DNA of 12,494 bases. It comes from Victivallales bacterium (lineage in GTDB: Bacteria; Verrucomicrobiota; Lentisphaeria; Oligosphaerales; Oligosphaeraceae). Under the pieces are notes generated by a model that was given only the letters and a program-made list of their open reading frames with translations, did not search any database and was not told the origin of the DNA. The position numbers were made by a program, and so were the translations under genes. Of this stretch, positions 1 through 6,766 are shown piece by piece. The DNA is taken from the NCBI GenBank assembly GCA_017963875.1, contig JAGCTA010000404.1, forward strand, positions 1-12,494, given 5' to 3'. Numbering within the stretch: the first letter of the stretch is position 1; each line of letters begins with the position of its first letter.

Positions 1-16
1 ACGGCGATACCGCCAT
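1..16 (-). CDS. 5' end of a divergent gene, cut by the left edge
   Basis: On the minus strand an ATG at 16-14 is preceded by AAGGAGG (plus positions 25-31) with an 8-base gap, which is a near-ideal ribosome binding site. Only five codons (Met-Ala-Val-Ser-Pro) lie inside the window, so the product cannot be named. A TTG at 20-18 in another frame is an alternative start but sits only 4 bases from the Shine-Dalgarno. The position, divergent from the RpiR gene with about 260 bases between them, is usual for a transport or sugar-utilisation gene controlled by the same regulator, but that is inference only. The call rests on the ribosome binding site alone. Confidence 0.45.
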
Positions 17-24
17 TCAATTTA

Positions 25-31
25 CCTCCTT
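25..31 (-). promoter_or_regulatory. Strong Shine-Dalgarno of the divergent gene
   Basis: The minus strand reads AAGGAGG, fully complementary to the 16S rRNA tail, followed by 8 bases and ATG. This is the best ribosome binding site in the window and the main reason for proposing a gene leaving the left edge. Confidence 0.5.
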
Positions 32-106
32 TTTCCTTGACGTCCAATTGAACGGCATCGACGCACTCCGGCGACGACGCTCATAACATAGCATCTACTT
101 ATATTT

Positions 107-121
107 GACCCCTTTGGGGTC
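107..121. promoter_or_regulatory. Perfect inverted repeat GACCCC-TTT-GGGGTC, possible operator
   Basis: A 6-base perfect stem with a 3-base centre lies in the divergent intergenic region. It is not followed by a T-run on either strand, so a terminator is unlikely. On the minus strand a -10-like TATAAG lies just downstream (plus 103-98), so the repeat would sit between the -35 and -10 positions of a promoter for the left-edge gene. I saw no good -35 box. An operator is plausible; function is inferred from position. Confidence 0.35.
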
Positions 122-126
122 TTAGC

Positions 127-175
127 AGAGTCGCCGTGACATGAGTAATTACCGACTCTCTTGAGGAATAGAGTC
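127..175. promoter_or_regulatory. Three-part repeat AGAGTCG / CGACTCT / AGAGTC, competing hairpins
   Basis: AGAGTCG (127-133) is complementary to CGACTCT (153-159), and GACTCT (154-159) is also complementary to AGAGTC (170-175). The middle copy can pair with either neighbour but not both. This could be a set of three protein-binding half-sites, or, if transcribed, alternative RNA structures. The proposed plus-strand promoter lies downstream of it, so it would be in RNA only if the divergent gene's transcript starts upstream of it or the operon has an earlier start. I match it to no known riboswitch. Confidence 0.35.
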
Positions 176-193
176 TTCTTGTAATTCGAGACC

Positions 194-201
194 GTGATCA
201 C
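194..201. promoter_or_regulatory. 8-base palindrome GTGATCAC, possible operator half
   Basis: A perfect 8-base palindrome lies about 20 bases upstream of the proposed -35 box of the operon. A related GTCAC follows at 206-210. An upstream regulator site is possible, but palindromes of this size occur by chance and no regulator can be assigned. Confidence 0.2.
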
Positions 202-222
202 AGAAGTCACATAAAATGATTT

Positions 223-252
223 TTGTTATTTGAAATTGTCATTATATATGAT
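223..252 (+). promoter_or_regulatory. Probable sigma-70-type promoter of the operon
   Basis: A -35-like TTGTTA (223-228, four of six consensus bases) and a -10-like TATGAT (247-252, five of six) are separated by 18 bases in a strongly AT-rich stretch just before the first gene. Transcription would start near 259, leaving a leader of about 20 bases that contains the Shine-Dalgarno AGGAGA (269-274). An alternative pair, TTGAAA (230-235) with TAGATT (252-257) at 16 bases, overlaps it. This is a prediction by eye. Confidence 0.4.
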
Positions 253-277
253 AGATTAGTTTTCAGTCAGGAGAAAC

Positions 278-1129
278 ATGATGAGCGAAACAGCCACAAC
301 CATCATAAAAATCAGGCAGATATATCCTGGATTAAAGGGAAACAATCGTCGGATTGCGGACCAGGTGCTGAATTCGCCTGAATTACTGATGTCCAAAAAG
401 GTCAGTGACATCGCTGATGCCTGTGCTTGTGATACAGCGCAAGTGGTTCGTTTCTGCCAGCATCTTGGCTTCAAGGGATTCGCTGAACTGAAGGCCAGGC
501 TGGCTCAGGAACTCATTCCCCTTCATTCGGAAAAGCATTATGAGCAGTTGAATTGCGGTGATGTCTTTGAGCAACTCCGTAATGACTACTGTCGGAATAT
601 CACACAGGCCATGAATGATACGGTGATGCATCTTGACAAGACTTCGCTTCTGAAAGCGGTCAAGAAAATCCATGATGCAGACCAGATAGTCATTTGCGGT
701 GTCGGTGCCTCCAATCTGACTGCACAGGATCTTCATGGTAAACTGCTTCGCATGGGATTCCGCTCTTCCTGTTTTTCCGATCAGGAAATGCAGAAGATAA
801 ACTGCGAATTGGTTGGAAAAAAAGATTTGCTGATTGTTTTTTCATTCAGTGGCAACAGCGATGTGATGATTCAATGCATGAGAACGGTGAAATCAAACGG
901 TGGTACGGTTCTTCTTGTTACCAACTATCTGGAGTCCAAAGCCGCCAGACTGGCTGATCTTATGTTGCATACGGTGGCTGAAGAAGAAAAACTCCGAATC
1001 GGTGCCATGGCATCGCGGCTTACGCAGTTGGCGGTGATAGACGTGATGGTTTCTTTCCTGGCTCTGAAATATCCAGATGATGTCAACAGCAATATTCTGA
1101 AAACCTATCATGCCATACGGCAGAAGTAA
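278..1129 (+). CDS. MurR/RpiR-family transcriptional regulator (HTH + SIS)
   Basis: This is a DNA-binding regulator of the RpiR type, a family that usually controls sugar-phosphate or amino-sugar catabolism and senses a phosphosugar through its SIS domain. At 283 residues it has the normal family length. The N-terminal HTH domain spans about residues 5-80, with the helix-turn-helix near 42-65. The SIS domain covers about 125-265 and shows GVGAS (141-145) and the phosphosugar-binding SFSGNS (189-194). Two adjacent ATGs (278, 281) follow AGGAGA at 269-274; the second has the better spacing (7 bases from GGAG), so the true start may be 281. As first gene of the plus-strand cluster, 21 bases before the isomerase-like gene, it is probably a local autoregulated switch. 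The family is clear; ligand and operator are unknown. Confidence 0.9.
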   Translation: MMSETATTIIKIRQIYPGLKGNNRRIADQVLNSPELLMSKKVSDIADACACDTAQVVRFCQHLGFKGFAELKARLAQELIPLHSEKHYEQLNCGDVFEQLRNDYCRNITQAMNDTVMHLDKTSLLKAVKKIHDADQIVICGVGASNLTAQDLHGKLLRMGFRSSCFSDQEMQKINCELVGKKDLLIVFSFSGNSDVMIQCMRTVKSNGGTVLLVTNYLESKAARLADLMLHTVAEEEKLRIGAMASRLTQLAVIDVMVSFLALKYPDDVNSNILKTYHAIRQK

Positions 1130-1133
1130 AAAA

Positions 1134-1139
1134 GAGGAG
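1134..1139 (+). promoter_or_regulatory. Shine-Dalgarno of the isomerase-like gene
   Basis: GAGGAG lies 11 bases before the ATG at 1151, slightly further than usual. It fixes the start because the only other upstream start candidate in the gap (GTG 1142) meets TAA at 1148. Confidence 0.6.
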
Positions 1140-1150
1140 ACGTGTTGTAA

Positions 1151-2944
1151 ATGAGTTTCATGTTCAAGCCCTATCCCTTTGTCGATCCAGTGGCGGTCAA
1201 TCATATTCAACTGCCTCCTGTGTTGCGTTCCGCACCTGTGGCGGGAAATGGCGCCGTTGCCGCAAGACTGCTTGCCAAACAGCCTCGCATTATTTTGCTG
1301 GACGGCTATGTGGGGGCGGATTTCTCCAGTCTTATCAGGAACATCTGCGAATTGCTTCCAAGGAAGAGAATTGAACTGCTGAAGATATCCGATGCCTACC
1401 GTTCCTCCGATGAACTGGAGAATTTTCTGACAGATTTTCTGCCTGAAGATCGCGTTTCCGATCCGATTCTGCTCTTTGGGAAAAGCCATCCAGTTACCAT
1501 AGAATCTCTGATTGACCAGCAAAAACTGAAAAGTCTCTCTCAAAAACTGAAGGCTTTGCGTGAGGAGGCCGATTTGGTGATTTTGTATGGTCAGGGCGCG
1601 GTACAATCTCCGCTGGCTGAACTGGCCGATCTATCCGCGTTCCTAGATGTGACGCCGATGAATGCGGTGCTTCGAGTCAATGCACGCCGTTGCGGCGCCC
1701 TTGGCGATTCAAAGGAACGCACCCTGCGTTATCTTTGGAGGAGACTATATTATTTCGATTATGAAATCATGATGCTCCACCGCAAGGATTTGATTGATAA
1801 TAATCGGATTGACTACTATATCGACAGCAATCTGGATGAGAATCTGAAACTCATCGGGTTGAATGAGTTGAAGGAATTGTTCGAAATACAGTTGAAATCT
1901 CCCTTCCGTTGCACGCCAGTTTATCTGGAAGGCGTCTGGGGCGGTTTTTTTGTCAAGCAACTCCGCCATCTGCCTGAAGACATGCGCAACTGTGCGTGGG
2001 TTTTCGATATGATTCCCAATGAAGTCAGTTTGCAGATCAAGGTCGGGCCGACGACGTTCAATTTCGCGTTCTCAACCTTCTTCAAGACAGTCGGGCAGAA
2101 ATTGATGGGCGAGGAAAGCGTCAAGCGCTTCGGCTATATTTTCCCAATTCGATTCAACTATGACGATACGTACGGCGGTAGCGGCAACATGTCGATTCAG
2201 GTTCATCCGCCGCAAGCCTACAACCAGGAGCATTTCGGCGAACCATTCCAGCAGGACGAAAGTTACTATTGCGTGAAAACGGCTGGTAGCCGCACGTATC
2301 AGGGGCTTCAGGACGATTGCGATGTCAACGAGTTCTTCCAGTGCATCGACAAGGCTGAAAAAGAGCATATTCCCTTTGATCATGACAAGTATGTGAACAG
2401 TTTTCCATCTGAACAAGGAGACCAGTTCCTCCTTCCAGGCGGGACCATTCATGCGTCTGGTCGCAATCAGGTCATTCTTGAAATCGGTTCTTATACCATT
2501 GGAAGTTACACGTTCAAACTCTATGATTATCTTCGAATGGATCTGGACGGAAAGCCCCGCCCGATTCATTCAAACCACGGTAAAAATGTTCTTGTGACGG
2601 ATCGAAGACGTTCAAAAATAGACGGGTGGCTGCGCCCCAAACCTAGGACCGTCCGCGAAGGGGACGGCTGGAAAGAGGAAATCGTAGGGGAATGCGACCT
2701 GATCTATTTCAGTCTGCGCCGTCTGAGTTTTGAACACAGTGTTTCTGATTGCACTGATGGCAAATTTCATGTCCTGACTTTAGTGGAAGGCGACGAGGTT
2801 CTGGTTTATTCCAAGGTCGATCCGACCTGTTGTTTCCATCAGAAATTCATGGATATCGTGGTGATTCCCGCCTCCATGGGCGAGTATGGGATAATTAATC
2901 TGGGGACAAATCCATGCAAAGTTCACAAGACACTGCTGAAATGA
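1151..2944 (+). CDS. Class I mannose-6-phosphate isomerase-like protein with N-terminal kinase-like extension
   Basis: The C-terminal two thirds (about 250-597) resemble the cupin-type class I phosphomannose isomerases, zinc enzymes that interconvert mannose-6-phosphate and fructose-6-phosphate. Candidate metal ligands are in place: Gln350 and His352 in SIQVHP, Glu370 in QQDESYY, and His434 in PGGTIHASG. The Arg-containing stretch FKLYDYLR follows. The protein is longer than E. coli ManA (about 390 residues). Residues about 45-190 look like a nucleoside/uridine-kinase-type Rossmann domain, but the expected P-loop (GxxxxGKS/T) is degenerate (DGYVGADFSS), so kinase activity is doubtful. Similar long forms occur in other saccharolytic bacteria (from memory). 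GAGGAG at 1134-1139 supports the ATG at 1151; the upstream GTG at 1142 runs into a stop. It overlaps the next gene by four bases. The physiological sugar phosphate could be other than mannose. Confidence 0.85.
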   Translation: MSFMFKPYPFVDPVAVNHIQLPPVLRSAPVAGNGAVAARLLAKQPRIILLDGYVGADFSSLIRNICELLPRKRIELLKISDAYRSSDELENFLTDFLPEDRVSDPILLFGKSHPVTIESLIDQQKLKSLSQKLKALREEADLVILYGQGAVQSPLAELADLSAFLDVTPMNAVLRVNARRCGALGDSKERTLRYLWRRLYYFDYEIMMLHRKDLIDNNRIDYYIDSNLDENLKLIGLNELKELFEIQLKSPFRCTPVYLEGVWGGFFVKQLRHLPEDMRNCAWVFDMIPNEVSLQIKVGPTTFNFAFSTFFKTVGQKLMGEESVKRFGYIFPIRFNYDDTYGGSGNMSIQVHPPQAYNQEHFGEPFQQDESYYCVKTAGSRTYQGLQDDCDVNEFFQCIDKAEKEHIPFDHDKYVNSFPSEQGDQFLLPGGTIHASGRNQVILEIGSYTIGSYTFKLYDYLRMDLDGKPRPIHSNHGKNVLVTDRRRSKIDGWLRPKPRTVREGDGWKEEIVGECDLIYFSLRRLSFEHSVSDCTDGKFHVLTLVEGDEVLVYSKVDPTCCFHQKFMDIVVIPASMGEYGIINLGTNPCKVHKTLLK

Positions 2945-4851
2945 TTCTTACATTGGATATAGGCGGGACTTTTATCAAGTCCGCCGTTTTCAAAAACGGT
3001 GAACTTCTTCAAAGGCTACCGCAGATTCCCAGTTGTTCCAAAGGAAGTCGCGAGGAAATTGCCGCTGCGATTTTGAAGGCCATCCGTCAGGCAGGCAAAG
3101 TTAGCCGCATTGCCGTTTCCATTCCAGGGCCATTCGACTATAAGAATGGCATTTTCCTTGCGGAACACAAGTTTGCTGCTGTCAAGGATTGCGCTTTTTC
3201 GGAATTTACCGATGGAATTCCAGCCAGTTTCATCCATGATGCCAATGCGTTTCTGCTTGGTGAACTTCTGCATGGCGCGGGGCGGGGATTTCTGCGTGTC
3301 GGCGGAATTACACTCGGTACGGGGCTGGGCGCGGCTTTTTCCATTGGTGGCGATTTGCAACTCAATTCTATGGGGTCGCCTTCCGAGAACGTCTCGCTAT
3401 GGAAACAACCATATCGGGATGGAATTGCGGAGGATTATGTGTCGGCCCGTGCCCTGCTGAAAAACTTCCCAGGCATGGATGCCAAAGAACTTGAAGTCAT
3501 GGCCGCCAATGGCGATATTCAAGCGAAGCACGCCTGGGAGGAATTCAGCGCACATCTGCATCAACTGCTGCGCGAATGGAAGGCTCGTCTGACACCCGAT
3601 GTTATCATTCTGGGCGGACAACTTCGCAAGGGGCTTTTTCTTGGCGAGCCCATTCCTGCAGACTTGAATCTGCGTTTTTCCGAACTCGGCGAAGATGCAG
3701 CCTTATGGGGTGCCTATGAGGCCGCCTGCGGTGCTGTTCTTCCTGACGAACCTTCAGAGTCGCAAATCCGTCGGGCGATTGTCTCCATTGGCGCTCCTGG
3801 CCTGTATCAGCAGTTTCTTAAGCGAGCGGAGCAAGGAGAATCATTGAAGATTGGTGTGTTGGGCGGTTCCATTACCGCTGGTGCCTCTTGCTCCGTTCCA
3901 GAGAAACGCTATCACGGTGTGCTACTGGACTATCTGAAAAAACGTTATCCTAACAGCCTTTTTTCGCTGGTTAACTGTGGTATTGGAGCCACCGATTCCG
4001 TTTATGGCGCTTTTCGGGCAGAACGCGATTTGCTGGTCCACAAACCCGATTTGGTAATTCTGGAATTCGCAGTCAATGATAGGGATGATTCGTTATGGGC
4101 TGCCAGTTACGAGGGTGTTATCAGGCAGATTCTAGCCATGGGCTGCCCGCTGATTCTGCTTTTTATGACTCATAATCATCAGCGCAACTGCCAGCGTTTT
4201 CAGGAAGTCATCGGTCGCCATTATAGTCTTGCCATGGTTAGTTTTCATGACGCCATCATGCCCGAATTGATGAACGGCTCGCTCCGTTGGGATGATTTGA
4301 GTCCAGATTCTGTTCATCCCAATCCTGCGGCTCACTCTTTCGCAGGAAAACTCATCTGCGCATTGTTGAATCAGATTTCCGCTCTGCCTTCAGGCCCGCT
4401 CATGGTGATGCCTCAGAAACTGATTTCAGATGAATTTCAGCAGACTTTTCTGTTGGAAAAGGATACATTCTGTCCAGAGGAAAACAACAATTGGAAGAAA
4501 ATCGCTGATGACGATCCACGAGGCAATCGGTTCGCCAAACGTTGGTTTGCCTCCATCCCAGGCAGCCAAATGCGTTTTTCCTTTGAAGGCATTTCACTTT
4601 GGGTTTCATATTTGGGGATTGAAGGCCCTGTCGGAAGAATTTCAGTACAGGTCGATAATGCCGCACCAGTTATGATTGACAGTTATTTCCCACATGACTG
4701 GCAAGGCCCAAAACAGTTTTGGATACCTGTGGTTTCCAGTCTGCCGCAAGGCAAGCACCAGGCTGTCATCACTTTACTTGACGATCATCATCCAGAAGGC
4801 GGAACGGAATTCTATTTCTGTGCCGCCGCAGGAACTGGAGTCAAAAAATGA
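2941..4851 (+). CDS. ROK-family sugar kinase fused to an SGNH/GDSL hydrolase
   Basis: Two enzymes appear joined in one 636-residue chain. Residues 1-275 are a ROK kinase: ATP-binding LDIGGT (5-10), catalytic-base candidate Asp100 in FIHDANAF, GGITLGTGLG (121-130), and the family's C-terminal ALWGAYEAA. The zinc motif normal in ROK proteins (CxCGxxGCxE) is absent. Residues about 305-480 are an SGNH hydrolase: Ser310 in GGSIT, Gly349, Asn379 in FAVND, and Asp456/His459 in DSVHP, so every catalytic block is present. Residues about 490-636 look like a beta-sandwich accessory domain (tentative). The predicted roles are sugar phosphorylation and removal of an ester such as O-acetyl. ATG 2941 forms an ATGA overlap with the upstream stop, suggesting coupled translation. 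An ATG at 2914 would add nine residues, without a clear Shine-Dalgarno. No signal peptide is visible. No break is seen in the reading frame between the halves. Confidence 0.88.
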   Translation: MILTLDIGGTFIKSAVFKNGELLQRLPQIPSCSKGSREEIAAAILKAIRQAGKVSRIAVSIPGPFDYKNGIFLAEHKFAAVKDCAFSEFTDGIPASFIHDANAFLLGELLHGAGRGFLRVGGITLGTGLGAAFSIGGDLQLNSMGSPSENVSLWKQPYRDGIAEDYVSARALLKNFPGMDAKELEVMAANGDIQAKHAWEEFSAHLHQLLREWKARLTPDVIILGGQLRKGLFLGEPIPADLNLRFSELGEDAALWGAYEAACGAVLPDEPSESQIRRAIVSIGAPGLYQQFLKRAEQGESLKIGVLGGSITAGASCSVPEKRYHGVLLDYLKKRYPNSLFSLVNCGIGATDSVYGAFRAERDLLVHKPDLVILEFAVNDRDDSLWAASYEGVIRQILAMGCPLILLFMTHNHQRNCQRFQEVIGRHYSLAMVSFHDAIMPELMNGSLRWDDLSPDSVHPNPAAHSFAGKLICALLNQISALPSGPLMVMPQKLISDEFQQTFLLEKDTFCPEENNNWKKIADDDPRGNRFAKRWFASIPGSQMRFSFEGISLWVSYLGIEGPVGRISVQVDNAAPVMIDSYFPHDWQGPKQFWIPVVSSLPQGKHQAVITLLDDHHPEGGTEFYFCAAAGTGVKK

Positions 4852-6701
4852 AACAGCATGAGAAAAAGGATTTGTTGTTTTTCTTCAGCGATGTACAGTG
4901 TATTTCCGCAGCAGGTGTCATTCCGACTTTGGCAGTCCTAGCCGAAAAGCAGGGTGTTGATTTTGAGACTTATATCTGCACCAGGCCATTAAGTTGGGGC
5001 GGAAAAATGCTTCCTTTTACGGGACACATGCATGGAGAATCCTTTTGCTACTTGGCCAATTTCTACAGAAAGATACTGTTTGTTTCCCTGACCGATTTCT
5101 CTAGTTTTCAGTTCCGCCGCGAGATCCTGGCGTGGGGCGGAGAAATCGTGTCCTGCCGCAAAGAGTCGGAACTGGCAGAGTTTTATTCAGAGGTTTTCGC
5201 CTATTTCAAAACTCCGTTTCCGGAATGTGTGGGAATCCTCCCTGATGCACCTGAAGTCACCACACAGATCGTGGAAGGACAAAGTTTCTTGACGCCGTAT
5301 TTCTATTATGATCTCTATTCAAACGGCGAACTCGGTGTTACGCGCAGTCAGTTTGAAAAATGCGCATCGGTTCTGGCCGCCAATGGAGTGCGGTCTGCCC
5401 ATACTTATTGCTGTTCCGTGAAGGATTCCCCGATTCCGATGGAAGAAGTTTATCCGGATATCCCAGAGGCGGACTATGGATCCGTTACAAAACAAATCGC
5501 CGAAAAGTATTGGAGGAAAGCATCCGGATTGGTATTTGCCGATGGCAACACCATCTTGCGCTGGATGTGTCTTTTCCTGCGTGAAAACCGAATCCCACTC
5601 TATGACCCGTTTACATGGAAGGAATTTGTCCCTGTGGTTTCGGAATATGCGAAAAAGATGCACAATCCGCTGATTCTCGGCTGCCAGAATGTCTATCCCC
5701 ATAATACCGACAATGTGATGTCGGAATTTGCGCGCGGCAATGTTTTCTTCGATTTGATCGGCGTGGATCCGCGTCATGCCTTTTCCATACAGAAAAAGCA
5801 TCCTCTGCCGCAGGACTGGCTGACCGAAATCCATGCACCATGGGAAGAAGAGTTTTCAGATGAATTCCTGAAACAGAGAATCACAGAAAAAGCCCTGCCT
5901 GTATGTTTTCTGTTTTATGCGGCGGATCTGGGACATCTGCCGACTTTGCCGCGCATACTTGATTTGATGGGGCAGGAAGGATACAGGGCTGGTCTAGCCT
6001 TCCCTGCGACCTGGTATGATTATGCTCCGGAAATACTGGAACAACTGTATGTTCCGTTGGATCAGGGCGGCGTATTTCCGCAGGTTGAACCGATGATCTC
6101 CAGCGGCGGCAGTGTGGTCGCGTGCGAAGCGGAGGGGATGATCGAACCTGAAATGCTGACTTCTCTGCTGACCAATGCTCGCAGGAAAATTGCCGATCTG
6201 TTGGGTGAACATCTTGTGCCCCGCGGTTATTATCCGTGGCAGGATGCCAGTCCGTTCTATAAGCGTAATACTGGTACTCCGCAATTCGATGCAGTTGCCA
6301 AAGCAGGGTTCGAATATTATATCACCTACAAGGATAGCAACACGCCAGGCAAAGTGATTTATGAAGCCAACGGTATGACAGTTTTCAATCAACAGGTTCC
6401 TCAGTGGTTCCCTGGTGCGGGAGAGGCTTCTGAGGTCATTCGAGAATTTGAAAGAGGTCAGCGTTTTGAAACTGATTGGCTCATTCTGCCTTTTGACATG
6501 CCTTTTTTCGGTTTGAGTCCTGTCTATTTGAACGGAAAAGCCCTTCATGCACGTTTTGCAAACTCCATTATGGGGATGCAGACATTGGCACAAGCGATGA
6601 AACTAGTCAGTGACGGCGGCGAATCAGGGAAACTTTTCATGCTGAAACCGCATGAACTTTATCGGTATATCAAATTAAAACAAAAAAGCGGGGAAAACTG
6701 A
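4848..6701 (+). CDS. Uncharacterised 617-residue protein of the sugar operon
   Basis: I do not recognise this family. The protein is soluble by eye: no signal peptide, no clear membrane segment, many aromatic residues. The N-terminal part (about 1-135) looks like alternating beta/alpha. The second half has features faintly like polysaccharide-deacetylase (NodB-type) barrels: an acidic ACEAEG segment, then RGYYPW (459-464), then FDAVAKAGFEYYITY. The usual NodB TFDDG and HxxxH metal motifs are not evident, so a deacetylase call is not justified. The start at 4848 forms an ATGA overlap with the kinase-hydrolase stop, implying coupled expression. The GH42-like gene follows after 65 bases. Context suggests an enzyme acting on the same sugar or oligosaccharide. 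The gene itself is clear; its function is open. Confidence 0.85.
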   Translation: MKQHEKKDLLFFFSDVQCISAAGVIPTLAVLAEKQGVDFETYICTRPLSWGGKMLPFTGHMHGESFCYLANFYRKILFVSLTDFSSFQFRREILAWGGEIVSCRKESELAEFYSEVFAYFKTPFPECVGILPDAPEVTTQIVEGQSFLTPYFYYDLYSNGELGVTRSQFEKCASVLAANGVRSAHTYCCSVKDSPIPMEEVYPDIPEADYGSVTKQIAEKYWRKASGLVFADGNTILRWMCLFLRENRIPLYDPFTWKEFVPVVSEYAKKMHNPLILGCQNVYPHNTDNVMSEFARGNVFFDLIGVDPRHAFSIQKKHPLPQDWLTEIHAPWEEEFSDEFLKQRITEKALPVCFLFYAADLGHLPTLPRILDLMGQEGYRAGLAFPATWYDYAPEILEQLYVPLDQGGVFPQVEPMISSGGSVVACEAEGMIEPEMLTSLLTNARRKIADLLGEHLVPRGYYPWQDASPFYKRNTGTPQFDAVAKAGFEYYITYKDSNTPGKVIYEANGMTVFNQQVPQWFPGAGEASEVIREFERGQRFETDWLILPFDMPFFGLSPVYLNGKALHARFANSIMGMQTLAQAMKLVSDGGESGKLFMLKPHELYRYIKLKQKSGEN

Positions 6702-6752
6702 AAAAACGGCTTCATTCATGGGAAATCTGCCTTTTAACTAAAAAAACTGCAC

Positions 6753-6758
6753 AAGGAG
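6753..6758 (+). promoter_or_regulatory. Shine-Dalgarno of the GH42-like gene
   Basis: AAGGAG lies 8 bases before the ATG at 6767, an ideal spacing that fixes this start. The 65-base gap from the previous gene shows no convincing promoter or terminator, so the gene is probably in the same transcript but initiates translation independently. Confidence 0.65.
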
Positions 6759-6766
6759 TACAAACA

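Noticed and set aside
107..175. tRNA or known riboswitch from the stem cluster
   Set aside because: No cloverleaf, anticodon arm or T-loop signature is seen, and I could match no riboswitch core; only operator-like repeats are supported.
22..210. 62-residue minus-strand open frame in the left intergenic region
   Set aside because: It begins at GTG without a Shine-Dalgarno, its composition is not protein-like, and it would overlap the strong ribosome binding site at 25-31.
893..1606. 237-residue minus-strand open frame opposite the regulator and isomerase genes
   Set aside because: It lies antisense to two well-supported genes, spans their junction and shows no recognisable motif.
2914..2943. 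Upstream ATG adding nine residues to the ROK-SGNH protein
   Set aside because: It is possible but not preferred: the added residues are not part of the ROK fold, and 2941 gives an ATGA overlap like the next junction. GGGGA at 2902-2906 is only a weak ribosome-site candidate.
5994..6593. 199-residue minus-strand open frame
   Set aside because: It is antisense to the unrecognised operon gene, has no ribosome binding site that I can see, and the sense frame is locked in by ATGA overlap and operon spacing.
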